From Nitrospirota bacterium (GTDB lineage Bacteria; Nitrospirota; Thermodesulfovibrionia; Thermodesulfovibrionales; Magnetobacteriaceae): a stretch of DNA of 42,830 bases. Within the stretch, counting starts at the first letter, position 1. Each line of letters starts with the position of its first letter. Location: assembly GCA_015233685.1 (NCBI GenBank), contig JADFXF010000010.1, positions 1 to 42,830 on the forward strand, read 5' to 3'. Of the stretch, positions 1-7,830 are shown in pieces. A model generated the notes under the pieces. It was given only the letters and a program-made list of their open reading frames with translations, ran no database searches and had not been told where the DNA came from. Made by a program: the position numbers and the translations under genes.

Positions 1-175
1 TGTCGGGCGTTGCAAACTCTACGCCATGCTTTACTTCTTTCCTTTTGCCATCCTTCTTTGCCGCTGCTTTTTTTCGGAGAAAAGCTGGTTTTACCTTTTT
101 CTTGCCGTTGCCGGGTTTGCTCCCTTCAAACAAGCCGGTTTTGGGGTCCTGAATGTAACGTTTGTCATCTGCCAT
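1..175 (-). CDS. Partial small basic protein (N-terminal 58 residues)
   Basis: This is the 5' part of a minus-strand gene that runs off the left edge. Translation starts at the ATG complementary to 173-175, with a GGGAGG ribosome-binding site 6 nt upstream. It begins MADDKRYIQDPKTGLFEGS and continues with a very lysine-rich stretch (KKK, RKKAAAKK, KRKE). No family is recognised. The strong ribosome-binding site, a good promoter at 234-262 and an open frame to the edge support a real gene; the opposing plus-strand frame at 10-234 has none of these and looks like its shadow. The basic composition could suit nucleic-acid binding, but that is a guess. Confidence 0.6.
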   Translation of the reverse strand, partial: MADDKRYIQDPKTGLFEGSKPGNGKKKVKPAFLRKKAAAKKDGKRKEVKHGVEFATPD

Positions 176-207
176 GTGCTGCCTCCCTGATACATGTTTT
201 ATTTAGT

Positions 208-222
208 CATGCTAAAAGCATG
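208..222. promoter_or_regulatory. Perfect inverted repeat in leader of the partial left-edge gene
   Basis: CATGCT and AGCATG are separated by AAA. It lies between the predicted -10 (234-239) and the start codon (175), so it would be transcribed in the 5' leader. It could be an operator or a small RNA hairpin. Confidence 0.4.
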
Positions 223-233
223 ATAATATTATA

Positions 234-262
234 ATGATAAAACATTTAGAATTATTTGTCAA
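234..262 (-). promoter_or_regulatory. Sigma70-type promoter for the partial left-edge gene
   Basis: Read on the minus strand: TTGACA (257-262), a 17-nt spacer, TATCAT (234-239). The -35 is a perfect match and the -10 matches 5 of 6. The start codon lies about 60 nt downstream. Confidence 0.55.
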
Positions 263-341
263 GAATTATTTTGGGGCTGTGTCATCTGACAGTATTCCCC
301 TGCGGCCTAAAATATTTGTAGAATTTCAGTGAATTTATTGC

Positions 342-347
342 TATACT
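342..347 (+). promoter_or_regulatory. -10 element of bioB, predicting a leaderless mRNA
   Basis: TATACT ends 7 nt before the bioB ATG at 355, so transcription would begin at or next to the start codon. No Shine-Dalgarno sequence precedes the ATG. The -35 is weak (TAGAAT at 319-324, spacer 17). No BirA-type biotin operator was recognised. Confidence 0.4.
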
Positions 348-354
348 TACGGCT

Positions 355-1365
355 ATGAGTTTACGTGCGGCTTTATCATGCCACAGGCCGATAGTCTCTG
401 CGGCCATTTCAGAGCTTAGAGACAAGATTATCGAAGGTGGCAATATTAACAGAGACGAGGCCTCGTGGCTTATTACCGCTGAGGGCGCGGCCTTGTTTGA
501 CCTGTTTGCCGCCGCCAATGCCATCAGGGAACACTTCAAGGGCGACACCATAGACCTCTGCTCAATACTCAGCGCCAGGGCCGGTGGCTGTTCGGAGGAC
601 TGCGCCTTTTGCGCCCAGTCATCAATAAGCGCCGCCCCTGTCGGCAGATACCCGCTCAAAACGGCGACCGCTGTAAAAACCGCCGCCATCGAGGCACGAA
701 CAAATAAATCAAAGCGATTCTGCGTTGTCACAGGTGGACGCAGTGTCTCTGACAGAGACCTTGAGAAAATTACCGCTATGGTCGCGGCCATTAAAGAGGC
801 GAGGCTCTCACCGTGCGCCACGCTTGGTTTTATCAATGCTGAACAGCTCACCGCCCTCATGGACGCCGGCCTTAACCGCTATCATCATAACATTGAGACC
901 TCCGCGGGGTTTTTTCCTAACGTCTGTACCACGCATTCTTTTGCCGATAAGCTGAGGACTATTGAGACGGTAAAGGCGGCGGGATGTTCGCTTTGCAGCG
1001 GGGGGATTTTCGGCATGGGTGAGACATGGGCGGACAGGCTTGATATGGCATTGTTATTGCGGGATTTGGATGTGGATTCAGTGCCGATTAATTTTCTTAC
1101 GCCTATTGATGGTACGAAAATGGGTGGAAGGCCGACGCTTGACCCACTTGAGGCGCTGAAGATAATCGCCGTTTACAGATTCATCCTGCCCGGCAAGGAG
1201 ATAAGGATATGCGGCGGCAGACTTCAAACCCTCGGCCAGTTGAACTCGTTTATATTTATGGCCGGTGCCGACGGGCTTCTGATTGGCAACTACCTTACGA
1301 CGCAGGGTAGGGCGGCGGTGGATGATTTACAATTAATCGCCGCGCTGGGGTTGAGATATGGCTGA
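355..1365 (+). CDS. bioB: Biotin synthase BioB
   Basis: Radical-SAM enzyme that inserts sulfur into dethiobiotin to make biotin, a cytosolic step. The 4Fe-4S cysteine motif CSEDCAFC is at residues 79-86 (C79, C83, C86), followed by the family's QSS and, further on, the HNIETS and GGIFGMGE blocks. The length, 336 residues, is typical. The ATG at 355 fits the alignment of the helical N-terminus; there is no Shine-Dalgarno sequence, but a -10 hexamer lies 7 nt upstream. The stop overlaps the start of bioW by 8 bp, so the two are almost certainly co-transcribed and translationally coupled. No bioF, bioA or bioD is present in the window. Confidence 0.95.
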   Translation: MSLRAALSCHRPIVSAAISELRDKIIEGGNINRDEASWLITAEGAALFDLFAAANAIREHFKGDTIDLCSILSARAGGCSEDCAFCAQSSISAAPVGRYPLKTATAVKTAAIEARTNKSKRFCVVTGGRSVSDRDLEKITAMVAAIKEARLSPCATLGFINAEQLTALMDAGLNRYHHNIETSAGFFPNVCTTHSFADKLRTIETVKAAGCSLCSGGIFGMGETWADRLDMALLLRDLDVDSVPINFLTPIDGTKMGGRPTLDPLEALKIIAVYRFILPGKEIRICGGRLQTLGQLNSFIFMAGADGLLIGNYLTTQGRAAVDDLQLIAALGLRYG

Positions 1366-2173
1366 CAAATCCATACCAACGGGCCTTTACAGTATTCGCA
1401 TGAGGGCCTCTCACATGGGGCGCCACATATCCGGGGCGGAAGGGATTATTACAGAAGAGTTGATTGACGGCAAGGCTCTTGACCTGGTTCGCAGGGCATT
1501 AAACCACAGCCGCGGCAAGCCGGACAGCATCACTGTGACAATCGAACGAGTTGAATGCGTAGAAATTAAGAAGATACCGTTGCTGCCGATTTGCACATGC
1601 GGGATTACAAACGAAGAGGCTGCCCTGCGCGCCGTTGCCGCGCTGCTCAGATGTGCTGGCATCGGCTCTCTTGCGGTCTCTGCCGCCCTGGCGATAATTG
1701 AAGGCGGGGCGGGTTTAAGCGGCGCAGCCCTTGTTGAGGCCGCCACAGGAGAAAGGCTCGACACCGAATTCCCTCGCGGCATCAGGGTAAGCCGGTTTGG
1801 CATAGAGGACGAGGCGCTTGCCGGGTTTGAGGCGGCGGCCCCCGGGCTGCTGCGTCAGACACGCGTGCTTGAGGCCGTTATGCTTGCCTCTAAGGCCACC
1901 TCTGCTGGTGGTGTGGCCGCGGAGCTTTGTATCTCTGACAATCCCGACTATACGACGGGATACGTAAGCAGCAGGGGGCTGGGCTACGTGAGGATTCCCC
2001 ATATCAAAAAGGAGGGGGACTCCAACGGTGGCCGCGTATTGTTTATTAACAAAGGGACAGATATCAACGCCCTGGCCAGGTATCTCAGGCACACCCCTGT
2101 GATGATTAATAAATTCGGTGGGATTAATAATTCAGAGGAGTTAGATGGGCTTATCAGTACTGATAATTGTTAA
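1358..2173 (+). CDS. bioW: 6-carboxyhexanoate-CoA ligase (pimeloyl-CoA synthetase) BioW
   Basis: Activates pimelate with ATP and CoA to pimeloyl-CoA, the entry compound for biotin ring assembly. The N-terminus has the family signature YSIRMRAS (about residues 11-18) and HISGAEGII (about 24-32). Later blocks include the Gly-rich SGAALVEAATGER region, GYVSSRGLGYVRIP and GGRVLFINKG. The length, 271 residues, is slightly above the Bacillus enzymes. The overlap with bioB supports a joint role. BioW implies use of free pimelate rather than the BioC/BioH route. Its C-terminus overlaps the start of the next gene by 29 bp. Confidence 0.92.
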   Translation: MADKSIPTGLYSIRMRASHMGRHISGAEGIITEELIDGKALDLVRRALNHSRGKPDSITVTIERVECVEIKKIPLLPICTCGITNEEAALRAVAALLRCAGIGSLAVSAALAIIEGGAGLSGAALVEAATGERLDTEFPRGIRVSRFGIEDEALAGFEAAAPGLLRQTRVLEAVMLASKATSAGGVAAELCISDNPDYTTGYVSSRGLGYVRIPHIKKEGDSNGGRVLFINKGTDINALARYLRHTPVMINKFGGINNSEELDGLISTDNC

Positions 2174-3056
2174 CCCCAAGGCGGGGACCTTCAATAAACG
2201 AAGGCTTGAGATGGCGGCTGACACGTTTCAATCAGCCGGATTCGGCGTTGATGTTTTTTTTACGACAAAAACCGGGGACGCTGAGGCCAGGACAAAAGAG
2301 GCCGTCACCGCCCACAATGGGTCATACGACATAATAGTGTCAGCCGGTGGTGATGGCACGATTAACGAGGTGGCCAATGGGGCGTCGTTTTCACAGACGC
2401 CGGTTGGCGTGCTGCCTTTTGGGACTTCAAGCGTGCTGTGCAACGACCTTGGGATGAAGGGCGACATCAGGAAGGCCGTAAAGAGACTGATTAACGGCAC
2501 CCCCTATGAAATATCGTTAGGCAGGATAAGGACTAATGGGGCACTGGAGCGAACACGATATTTCATTGAAATGGCCGGCGTGGGGTTTGACGCGGCGGCG
2601 GTTTACGGGCTTAACAGGCGCCTAAAGGCATACACCGGCATTGGCGCGTATATTTATAGCGGGATAAACTGCCTGATTAATAATAAATTTGATCAGATGG
2701 CAGTCTCAATTGATGGTGGTTTTATTGTCTGCAATACGGTTATAATAAGCAACGGGACGTGTTATGGCGGCGATATTCGTATGGCGCCAAAGGCGGACGT
2801 TAGAAACCCCAGCCTCTACGGCACGATATTTCGTTATTCGGGCAGGGTGGAGTTCGTCGCGGCGGTGGCGGATGTATTTCTTGGCAGACACGCCTTGAAT
2901 AAATCTAAATATGTTGAGCAGGTTGAGTTCAAAAAGATGACAATAGAAGGTGGTGTTTTCCATTGCCATGTTGATGGCGACTATCTTGGTAAGACGTCTG
3001 CTGAGGTGCCTGCTGAGGTGGATATCGTGCAGGGGGCGTTGAGGCTCGTATACTGA
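2145..3056 (+). CDS. Diacylglycerol/lipid kinase family protein (YegS/DagK-like)
   Basis: Likely phosphorylates diacylglycerol or a related lipid at the membrane face. It has the DAGK catalytic-domain hallmarks: NPKAG at residues 10-14 and GGDGTINEVANG beginning at residue 68, then the PVGVLPFGTSS block. The length, 303 residues, is normal. The substrate cannot be told from sequence; sphingosine-, diacylglycerol- and phosphatidylglycerol-kinase homologues share these motifs. The frame opens inside the end of bioW (29 bp overlap), and the next gene follows one base after its stop. That arrangement suggests an operon running into envelope-lipid and glycan genes. Confidence 0.85.
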   Translation: MGLSVLIIVNPKAGTFNKRRLEMAADTFQSAGFGVDVFFTTKTGDAEARTKEAVTAHNGSYDIIVSAGGDGTINEVANGASFSQTPVGVLPFGTSSVLCNDLGMKGDIRKAVKRLINGTPYEISLGRIRTNGALERTRYFIEMAGVGFDAAAVYGLNRRLKAYTGIGAYIYSGINCLINNKFDQMAVSIDGGFIVCNTVIISNGTCYGGDIRMAPKADVRNPSLYGTIFRYSGRVEFVAAVADVFLGRHALNKSKYVEQVEFKKMTIEGGVFHCHVDGDYLGKTSAEVPAEVDIVQGALRLVY

Positions 3057-3057
3057 G

Positions 3058-3756
3058 ATGGATAAGATGCTGATAATCATACCGGCGTTTAACGAGGAGA
3101 AATCCATAGGGGCGGTAATAGCAAAGATTCGCCACGCCCCGATTGAAGCGGATATCCTTGTCGTAAGCGACGGTTCTACTGACAATACGGCGGCAATTTC
3201 CAGTCGGCTTGGTGCCCATGTAATCAATCACGCGTTTAATCTTGGATATGGTGGAGCGCTGCAGTCGGGCTTTAGATTTGCGTTAAATAAGAATTACGAC
3301 ATTGTGGTAACTATGGACGCCGATGGCCAGCATGACCCGTCTTATATTAAAAACCTCTTAGAGGCGAAGGTACGTGACGGGGCAAACATAGTCATAGGAA
3401 CGCGGTTTATAGACAGCGATTATAAGGCCGGGTTTTTGAAACGAGCAGGGATTTCCATGTTCTGTGCAATAATCCGGCTGTATACAGGCAGGACGATAAC
3501 TGACCCGACGTCGGGCTTTCAACTCATGGACAAGGCCGTGTTGAGCTATCTGTCGCACGGGGACAATTTTCCTCTGGACTACCCCGACGCCAATATGATT
3601 ATGCTTCTGCATAAGAAAAAATTCAGAATATCTGAGACGCCGGTTAAAATGTTCAACCGCTTAGATGGTATATCAATGCACAGCGGGATAAGGCCGCTGA
3701 TATATATGATAAGGATGCTGTTGGCGATAGTTATGGTTATGCTAAGGAGAGATTGA
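3058..3756 (+). CDS. Glycosyltransferase family 2 (polyprenol-phosphate sugar synthase type)
   Basis: GT-A fold transferase of the DPM1/DPG-synthase type, expected to move a sugar from a nucleotide donor to polyprenyl phosphate. Visible motifs are PAFNEE near residue 9, VSDGSTD at 36-42, NLGYGGALQSGF at 61-72 and the metal-binding DADGQHD at 87-93. At 232 residues it has no C-terminal membrane domain, though the C-terminus is hydrophobic. The next gene encodes a DUF2304 membrane protein, a common partner for this subfamily. Sugar and acceptor are not determined by sequence. Confidence 0.88.
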   Translation: MDKMLIIIPAFNEEKSIGAVIAKIRHAPIEADILVVSDGSTDNTAAISSRLGAHVINHAFNLGYGGALQSGFRFALNKNYDIVVTMDADGQHDPSYIKNLLEAKVRDGANIVIGTRFIDSDYKAGFLKRAGISMFCAIIRLYTGRTITDPTSGFQLMDKAVLSYLSHGDNFPLDYPDANMIMLLHKKKFRISETPVKMFNRLDGISMHSGIRPLIYMIRMLLAIVMVMLRRD

Positions 3757-3787
3757 TAAAATGACGGAATGTGGGGCGTATTAGGCT

Positions 3788-4138
3788 ATGTCGTTTGGGG
3801 CGCGCGCGTTTATTATCCTGACGGGGCTGTTGGTTTTTTTTATAATATTTGAGTTGGTAAGGAGGAGAAAGTTTAGAGAAGACCTCTCAATCCTATGGTT
3901 TGTGGTGGGTCTTTTAATAATCGGCGGGGCATTTGCTGATAAGTTGGTAAACGCGTTGGCGCGCATGTTGGGAGTGGGATATCCGCCTGTTATAATAATT
4001 ACTTTTCTGATTATGATTTTGATAGTATCGCTTATGTATTTTTCTATGCTGATATCCGAATTGAAAAGCCGAATCAAAGAGCTTACGCAGAAAGTCGCAT
4101 TTATCGAATATGAACTTGATAATAAGAAGGAGAAATAA
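3788..4138 (+). CDS. DUF2304 small membrane protein
   Basis: 116 residues with three hydrophobic segments (about 8-24, 35-50 and 66-92), a basic RRRKFRE loop after the first, and a charged C-terminal helix (SELKSRIKELTQKVAFIEYEL) that looks like a coiled coil. This layout and the LSILWFVVGLLII block match DUF2304 proteins, which are often found beside GT2 polyprenol glycosyltransferases. It may anchor or regulate the transferase encoded just upstream. The biochemical role of the family is unknown. Confidence 0.75.
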   Translation: MSFGARAFIILTGLLVFFIIFELVRRRKFREDLSILWFVVGLLIIGGAFADKLVNALARMLGVGYPPVIIITFLIMILIVSLMYFSMLISELKSRIKELTQKVAFIEYELDNKKEK

Positions 4139-4147
4139 CTATGGTGG

Positions 4148-4882
4148 ATGCGGCGGTTTGATATGAAAAAATACATGGAGCAACTGAATGTCTTAAATAT
4201 ATCGCTCTTACTGGTTGTTTTGTTTATGGGTGTTTACGATTATTATAATTTCAAAAAGAAGGAAACAATCAGGGTATCTCCCAGTAAGAACATGAGGCTT
4301 GATACGGATGAGGTGAAATTCGACGACGCCAAAAAACTCCTTGCGCGTGGCGATTATATGGTAGTGACAGAAAAAAATGTATTTCATCCGGATAGAAAAC
4401 CCGTAAAGTCTCAGCCGGACGCCCCTCTGCCCGAATTCATCGTCTATGGAACGATAACCGGCGAGGCAAAGGCCGCGTTCGTGGAGGATAAGAAAACCCC
4501 ATACAGCACTACGGGCAGGGGACAAAGGCAGCGTCTGCTTCACGAAGGGGACAGCGTAGGCGGCTACAAAGTCAGCATAATAACAACCGACTATGTCGAG
4601 TTCACGAAAGACGGGGATAAACTCGTTATAAAGGTCTTCGATTTCGATAAGAAAAAGGTAAGACAGGCCGGTGATTCCACAAGAACCGCCGCTGCCGCGG
4701 CGGCGGCGATGCCAACCCCCCTTGGTTCGCCCACATCGCCACAGATAACTATGCCTCAACCGTCTCCGATACCGCAGCCCCCAACGACGATTCCTATGCC
4801 GCCACCCGGTGCCCATCAGAATCCGGCCACTAAGAATCCGATGTCCCAAATGCCTCTGATGCCTCCCCTACCGGGGCATTGA
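4148..4882 (+). CDS. GspC-like (type II secretion HR-domain) membrane protein with Pro-rich tail
   Basis: Single N-terminal membrane segment (about residues 16-32) followed by a periplasmic region. The block EKNVFHPDRKP at 75-85 resembles the RNIFxPxR signature at the start of GspC homology regions. Next comes a beta-rich stretch (FIVYGTI to LVIKVFDF, about 97-165) like the HR domain. The C-terminus has an alanine run, then a low-complexity Pro/Met/Gln-rich tail. GspC links the inner-membrane platform to the GspD secretin, but no gsp neighbours lie here, so it is an orphan. The start is uncertain: ATG 4148 lies 14 nt after AAGGAG, while ATG 4163 is the alternative. Confidence 0.6.
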   Translation: MRRFDMKKYMEQLNVLNISLLLVVLFMGVYDYYNFKKKETIRVSPSKNMRLDTDEVKFDDAKKLLARGDYMVVTEKNVFHPDRKPVKSQPDAPLPEFIVYGTITGEAKAAFVEDKKTPYSTTGRGQRQRLLHEGDSVGGYKVSIITTDYVEFTKDGDKLVIKVFDFDKKKVRQAGDSTRTAAAAAAAMPTPLGSPTSPQITMPQPSPIPQPPTTIPMPPPGAHQNPATKNPMSQMPLMPPLPGH

Positions 4883-4915
4883 CGCGCCCGCGATGGCCTT
4901 TATTAAAAAATGTTA

Positions 4916-4944
4916 TAGACTAAACTATGTGGCTTTGGTATAAT
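4916..4944 (+). promoter_or_regulatory. Sigma70-type promoter ahead of the CorC/TlyC gene
   Basis: TAGACT (4916-4921), a 17-nt spacer, then a perfect TATAAT (4939-4944). It marks a new transcription unit after the GspC-like gene and would place the start near 4951. Confidence 0.5.
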
Positions 4945-4960
4945 CCACATTACGATGTGG
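4945..4960. promoter_or_regulatory. Perfect inverted repeat over the predicted transcription start
   Basis: CCACAT, loop TACG, ATGTGG. It begins directly after the -10 hexamer and covers the expected start of transcription, the usual place for a repressor operator. It could equally be a 5' hairpin. Confidence 0.4.
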
Positions 4961-4986
4961 CATAGACAGAGAGTGGTTGTAAAGAG

Positions 4987-5118
4987 ATGTTTAAGAAGAT
5001 GTCTCTTAAAATAAAGCCTTTTATGAAATTGAAAGATATACCGCCGCGCCTGTGGGCCGCACCTGTTGGCCGCACCCGTGGGCCGCATTTATGGTCTGTT
5101 GTGGGCTATGTGGCTTAA
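4987..5118 (+). CDS. Short leader ORF (43 aa), out of frame with corC-like gene by one 13-bp repeat
   Basis: ATG 4987 opens a 43-residue frame beginning MFKKMSLKIKPFMK, rich in lysine. It ends with TAA at 5116-5118, 8 bp past the ATG (5108) of the CorC-like gene. It runs through three 13-bp tandem units at 5051-5089. Removing one unit would join it in frame to the downstream gene, giving a basic N-terminal extension. It may be a coupling leader peptide, a contingency-type switch, or the real N-terminus disrupted by a 13-bp duplication. There is no strong ribosome-binding site. Confidence 0.35.
   Translation: MFKKMSLKIKPFMKLKDIPPRLWAAPVGRTRGPHLWSVVGYVA
5051..5089 (+). repeat. Three tandem 13-bp units
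   Basis: TGTGGGCCGCACC (5051-5063), TGTTGGCCGCACC (5064-5076) and CGTGGGCCGCATT (5077-5089). The unit length is not a multiple of three, so copy-number change would shift the reading frame at the start of the CorC-like gene. Confidence 0.85.
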
Positions 5119-6442
5119 TCTTATACTGATATTAGCGTTTATTTTTTTCAGCGGTTTTTTTGCGGCCTCCGAGATAGCCGTCATAACATCGCGCAAGTTT
5201 AAGATAGAGACCTTTCTCAAAGAAGGCAGCGCCAACGCCATAACCCTCCTGCAGCTCAAGGAAAACCCGGACAGATTTCTGGCCACCGTGCAAATCGGCG
5301 TTACCATAGGCTCCGCCGTATCCTCCGCCATTGGCGGCGCTATGGCTATTGAGATATTTAAACCGATTATTGCCTCCATACCATTTAAGTATATCTCCGT
5401 GTCCGCCGAGCCGATAGCGATAGTGGTAGTTGTAACGGTCATAGGATATTTCTCGTTAATACTCGGTGAATTGGTGCCGAAATCCATTGCCCTTATGTAT
5501 CCTGAGAAAATCGCGCTTATGGTGGCGAGGCCGATAACCTTGTTCTCACGAATCAGTTCGGTCATGGTGGGAATCCTGTCAAAAAGCGCGAATGTATTAC
5601 TAAAACCGTTTGGTAAGACCGCCTTTACGCAGAGGGCGCTTATCTCTCAGGAGGAGATCAAACTTCTAATCAAAGAGGGCAAGGACAGGGGGATATTCGA
5701 GCCGACAGAACAGGAACTGATTCACAGCGTGTTTGAGTTTACTGACATATCAGTCAAAGAGGTGATGGTTCCAACCGGGCGTGTCATAGCCGTTTCACTT
5801 GACGAGCCTCTTGAGGATATACTTCGCAAGATTTCAGAGGAGCAGTACTCAAGATATCCTGTTTACAACAAGGAGATAAACAACATCAAAGGGACGCTGC
5901 ACGCAAAGGATGTGTTCAAGCTCCTTGCGCAGGACAAGGAGATAATCATCAGAAAGGTACTGAGGCCTCCCTTCTATGTGCCTGAGACGATGATGATAAG
6001 CCATCTGTTGAGCGAAATGCAGAAGAAGCACACCCACATGGCCATAGCGGTAAATGAGCACGGCACGGTAACAGGCATTGTGACAATAGAAGACCTGCTT
6101 GAGGAAATAGTGGGTGAAATCAGGGACGAACACGACATCGAAAGGCCGGTCATAAGTATCGGACTGGGCGTATATATCGTCTATGCCTCAATAAATATCA
6201 GGGACTTAAAGGAAGACTTTAATATTGAAATTCCAGAGTCCCCGCAGTACGATACGCTTGGAGGGTTTATTGTGACGCATCTGCAAAAAATCCCCGACGG
6301 CGGCGAGATAATCGAACTTGATGGTATGAAGATAACCGTCGTGGAGATGGTTCATACTCGTGTGTCAAAGGTGAAGGTTGAGATACTTGAACAGGAGAAC
6401 CTTTTATTGGTGGAAAACGCCATAAACAGCGAAAATGAGTGA
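5108..6442 (+). CDS. CNNM/CorC/TlyC-family membrane protein with CBS pair (hemolysin-family, Mg2+/Co2+ efflux type)
   Basis: Domain order is an N-terminal DUF21/CNNM membrane domain ([20 protein letters not shown] start, further hydrophobic segments to about residue 175), a CBS-domain pair ([40 protein letters not shown]) and a C-terminal CorC_HlyC domain ([18 protein letters not shown]). The family is linked to Mg2+/Co2+ export; the 'hemolysin' name is historical. ATG 5108 is chosen because it gives the short N-terminus usual for the family. The same frame is open back to TTG 5066, inside the 13-bp repeats. No clear Shine-Dalgarno sequence precedes either. The next gene starts 9 bp downstream. 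Confidence 0.88.
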   Translation: MWLNLILILAFIFFSGFFAASEIAVITSRKFKIETFLKEGSANAITLLQLKENPDRFLATVQIGVTIGSAVSSAIGGAMAIEIFKPIIASIPFKYISVSAEPIAIVVVVTVIGYFSLILGELVPKSIALMYPEKIALMVARPITLFSRISSVMVGILSKSANVLLKPFGKTAFTQRALISQEEIKLLIKEGKDRGIFEPTEQELIHSVFEFTDISVKEVMVPTGRVIAVSLDEPLEDILRKISEEQYSRYPVYNKEINNIKGTLHAKDVFKLLAQDKEIIIRKVLRPPFYVPETMMISHLLSEMQKKHTHMAIAVNEHGTVTGIVTIEDLLEEIVGEIRDEHDIERPVISIGLGVYIVYASINIRDLKEDFNIEIPESPQYDTLGGFIVTHLQKIPDGGEIIELDGMKITVVEMVHTRVSKVKVEILEQENLLLVENAINSENE

Positions 6443-6451
6443 GGTGAGGTA

Positions 6452-7798
6452 ATGAAGAGAATCTTATTGTTATTAATCTGCGCGCTTGTGACGGCGTCGT
6501 GTACCCCCGCGGTGAATGTCACGAATGAGAGCCAGCGCATCGTCGCAAATTCTGGCACCGGCAATGTAAAGGAATACCGGCTTGACAATGGTCTGAAGGT
6601 ACTGATATCAGAGGACCATAAGGCACCGGTTGCCTCGTTTCAGATTTGGTACAACGTAGGGTCAATAAACGAGACGCGTGGAAAGACGGGACTAAGCCAT
6701 TTTCTTGAGCATATGATGTTTAAGGGCACACAACGCTATGGCTCCAAGGTCTTTTCGAACCTTGTGCAAAAAAATGGCGGCATGGATAACGCCGGTACGA
6801 CCAGAGACTACACGGTCTATTATCAAAACCTCGCCTCGGACAGGATAAACCTGTCAATAGAGATGGAGGCCGACAGGATGGCCAATCTCCTTCTCAGGCA
6901 CGAGGACGTAAGCTCGGAAAAGAAGGTGGTAATGGAAGAGCGCAGGATGAGAATAGAGGACGACCCGCAGGACTTGCTCTTTGAGGAGGTAGCGGCAAAG
7001 GCGTTCACCACGCACCCGTACCACAATCCGGTCATTGGCTGGATGGATGACATCTCTTCCCTGACCAGGGAAGACCTGATGAGGCACTATAAGACATACT
7101 ACGCCCCAAACAACGCCGTCGTAATAGTTGCCGGAGACGTAAATCCGGAGGAAATAATGAAATCAATAACTAAGAACTTTGGTGGCATAGCGGCGGTACA
7201 GATTAAAGCGCCATCAATTGAAACAGAACCGGCTCAAACAGGGCAGAGACGTCTGACAGTGAAAAAACAGGCACAACTGCCATTTGTCCTTATCGCATAC
7301 CACGTCCCGTCTGTTCCCCAGAGGGATGCCTTTGCACTTGACGTGTTGTCGCAGATATTTTCAGGCAAGAGCGGCAGGCTCTATCAGGACGTTGTAAAGA
7401 AAGAAAAGCTGGCCATAAACGCTTTCGCCAGTTACAGCGGGTTGTATAAGTCCCCCTATTTGTTTTTTTGGGGGGGCACTCCAAATGACACGAAGTCAAT
7501 AAACCGGCTTGAGAGCGCCTTGTTTAAGGAAATAGACGGGATTGTGGCGTCGGCACCGACTGAGCGTGAGGTACAAAAGGCAAAAAATCAAATAGAGGCG
7601 GCGTTTGTCATGGGGCAGGATTCACTCTTTTTTCAGGGCGAAGTCCTTGGCATGTTTGAGGTAATTGGCGGCTGGCGGCTAAAGGACAAATACCTCGACG
7701 GTGTGGCACATGTTACCGCAAGCGATGTACAGGCAGTGGCAAAGAAATATTTTACCCGCCAAAATTCGACGGTCGGCGTGTTGATACCAGAAGATTAA
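6452..7798 (+). CDS. M16 zinc peptidase, catalytic subunit, lipoprotein
   Basis: Insulinase-family metallopeptidase, likely cleaving peptides or misfolded proteins in the periplasm. The N-terminus is a lipoprotein signal with lipobox TAS-C17. The inverted zinc motif HFLEH lies at residues 83-87 within the family block GLSHFLEHMMFKGT. The downstream VVMEERR block would supply the third zinc ligand, and the second M16 domain includes the GKSGRLYQDV segment. The length, 448 residues, is right for a two-domain bacterial M16B subunit. The following gene encodes a second M16 protein without the zinc motif, so the two probably form a heterodimer. Confidence 0.92.
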   Translation: MKRILLLLICALVTASCTPAVNVTNESQRIVANSGTGNVKEYRLDNGLKVLISEDHKAPVASFQIWYNVGSINETRGKTGLSHFLEHMMFKGTQRYGSKVFSNLVQKNGGMDNAGTTRDYTVYYQNLASDRINLSIEMEADRMANLLLRHEDVSSEKKVVMEERRMRIEDDPQDLLFEEVAAKAFTTHPYHNPVIGWMDDISSLTREDLMRHYKTYYAPNNAVVIVAGDVNPEEIMKSITKNFGGIAAVQIKAPSIETEPAQTGQRRLTVKKQAQLPFVLIAYHVPSVPQRDAFALDVLSQIFSGKSGRLYQDVVKKEKLAINAFASYSGLYKSPYLFFWGGTPNDTKSINRLESALFKEIDGIVASAPTEREVQKAKNQIEAAFVMGQDSLFFQGEVLGMFEVIGGWRLKDKYLDGVAHVTASDVQAVAKKYFTRQNSTVGVLIPED

Positions 7799-7830
7799 CT
7801 CAATTTTTACTAATACGGAGGTATGAGAAA

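Noticed and set aside
10-234. Plus-strand 74-codon frame at the left edge
   Set aside because: It opposes a minus-strand frame that has a GGAGG site and a promoter, and its own product is Cys/Leu-rich with no ribosome-binding site.
282-860. 192-codon minus-strand frame over bioB
   Set aside because: It is the antisense shadow of a clear biotin synthase; no ribosome-binding site or family features.
5066-5107. TTG 5066 as start of the CorC-like protein
   Set aside because: It lies inside the 13-bp repeats, lacks a ribosome-binding site and adds residues not typical of the family; kept only as an alternative.
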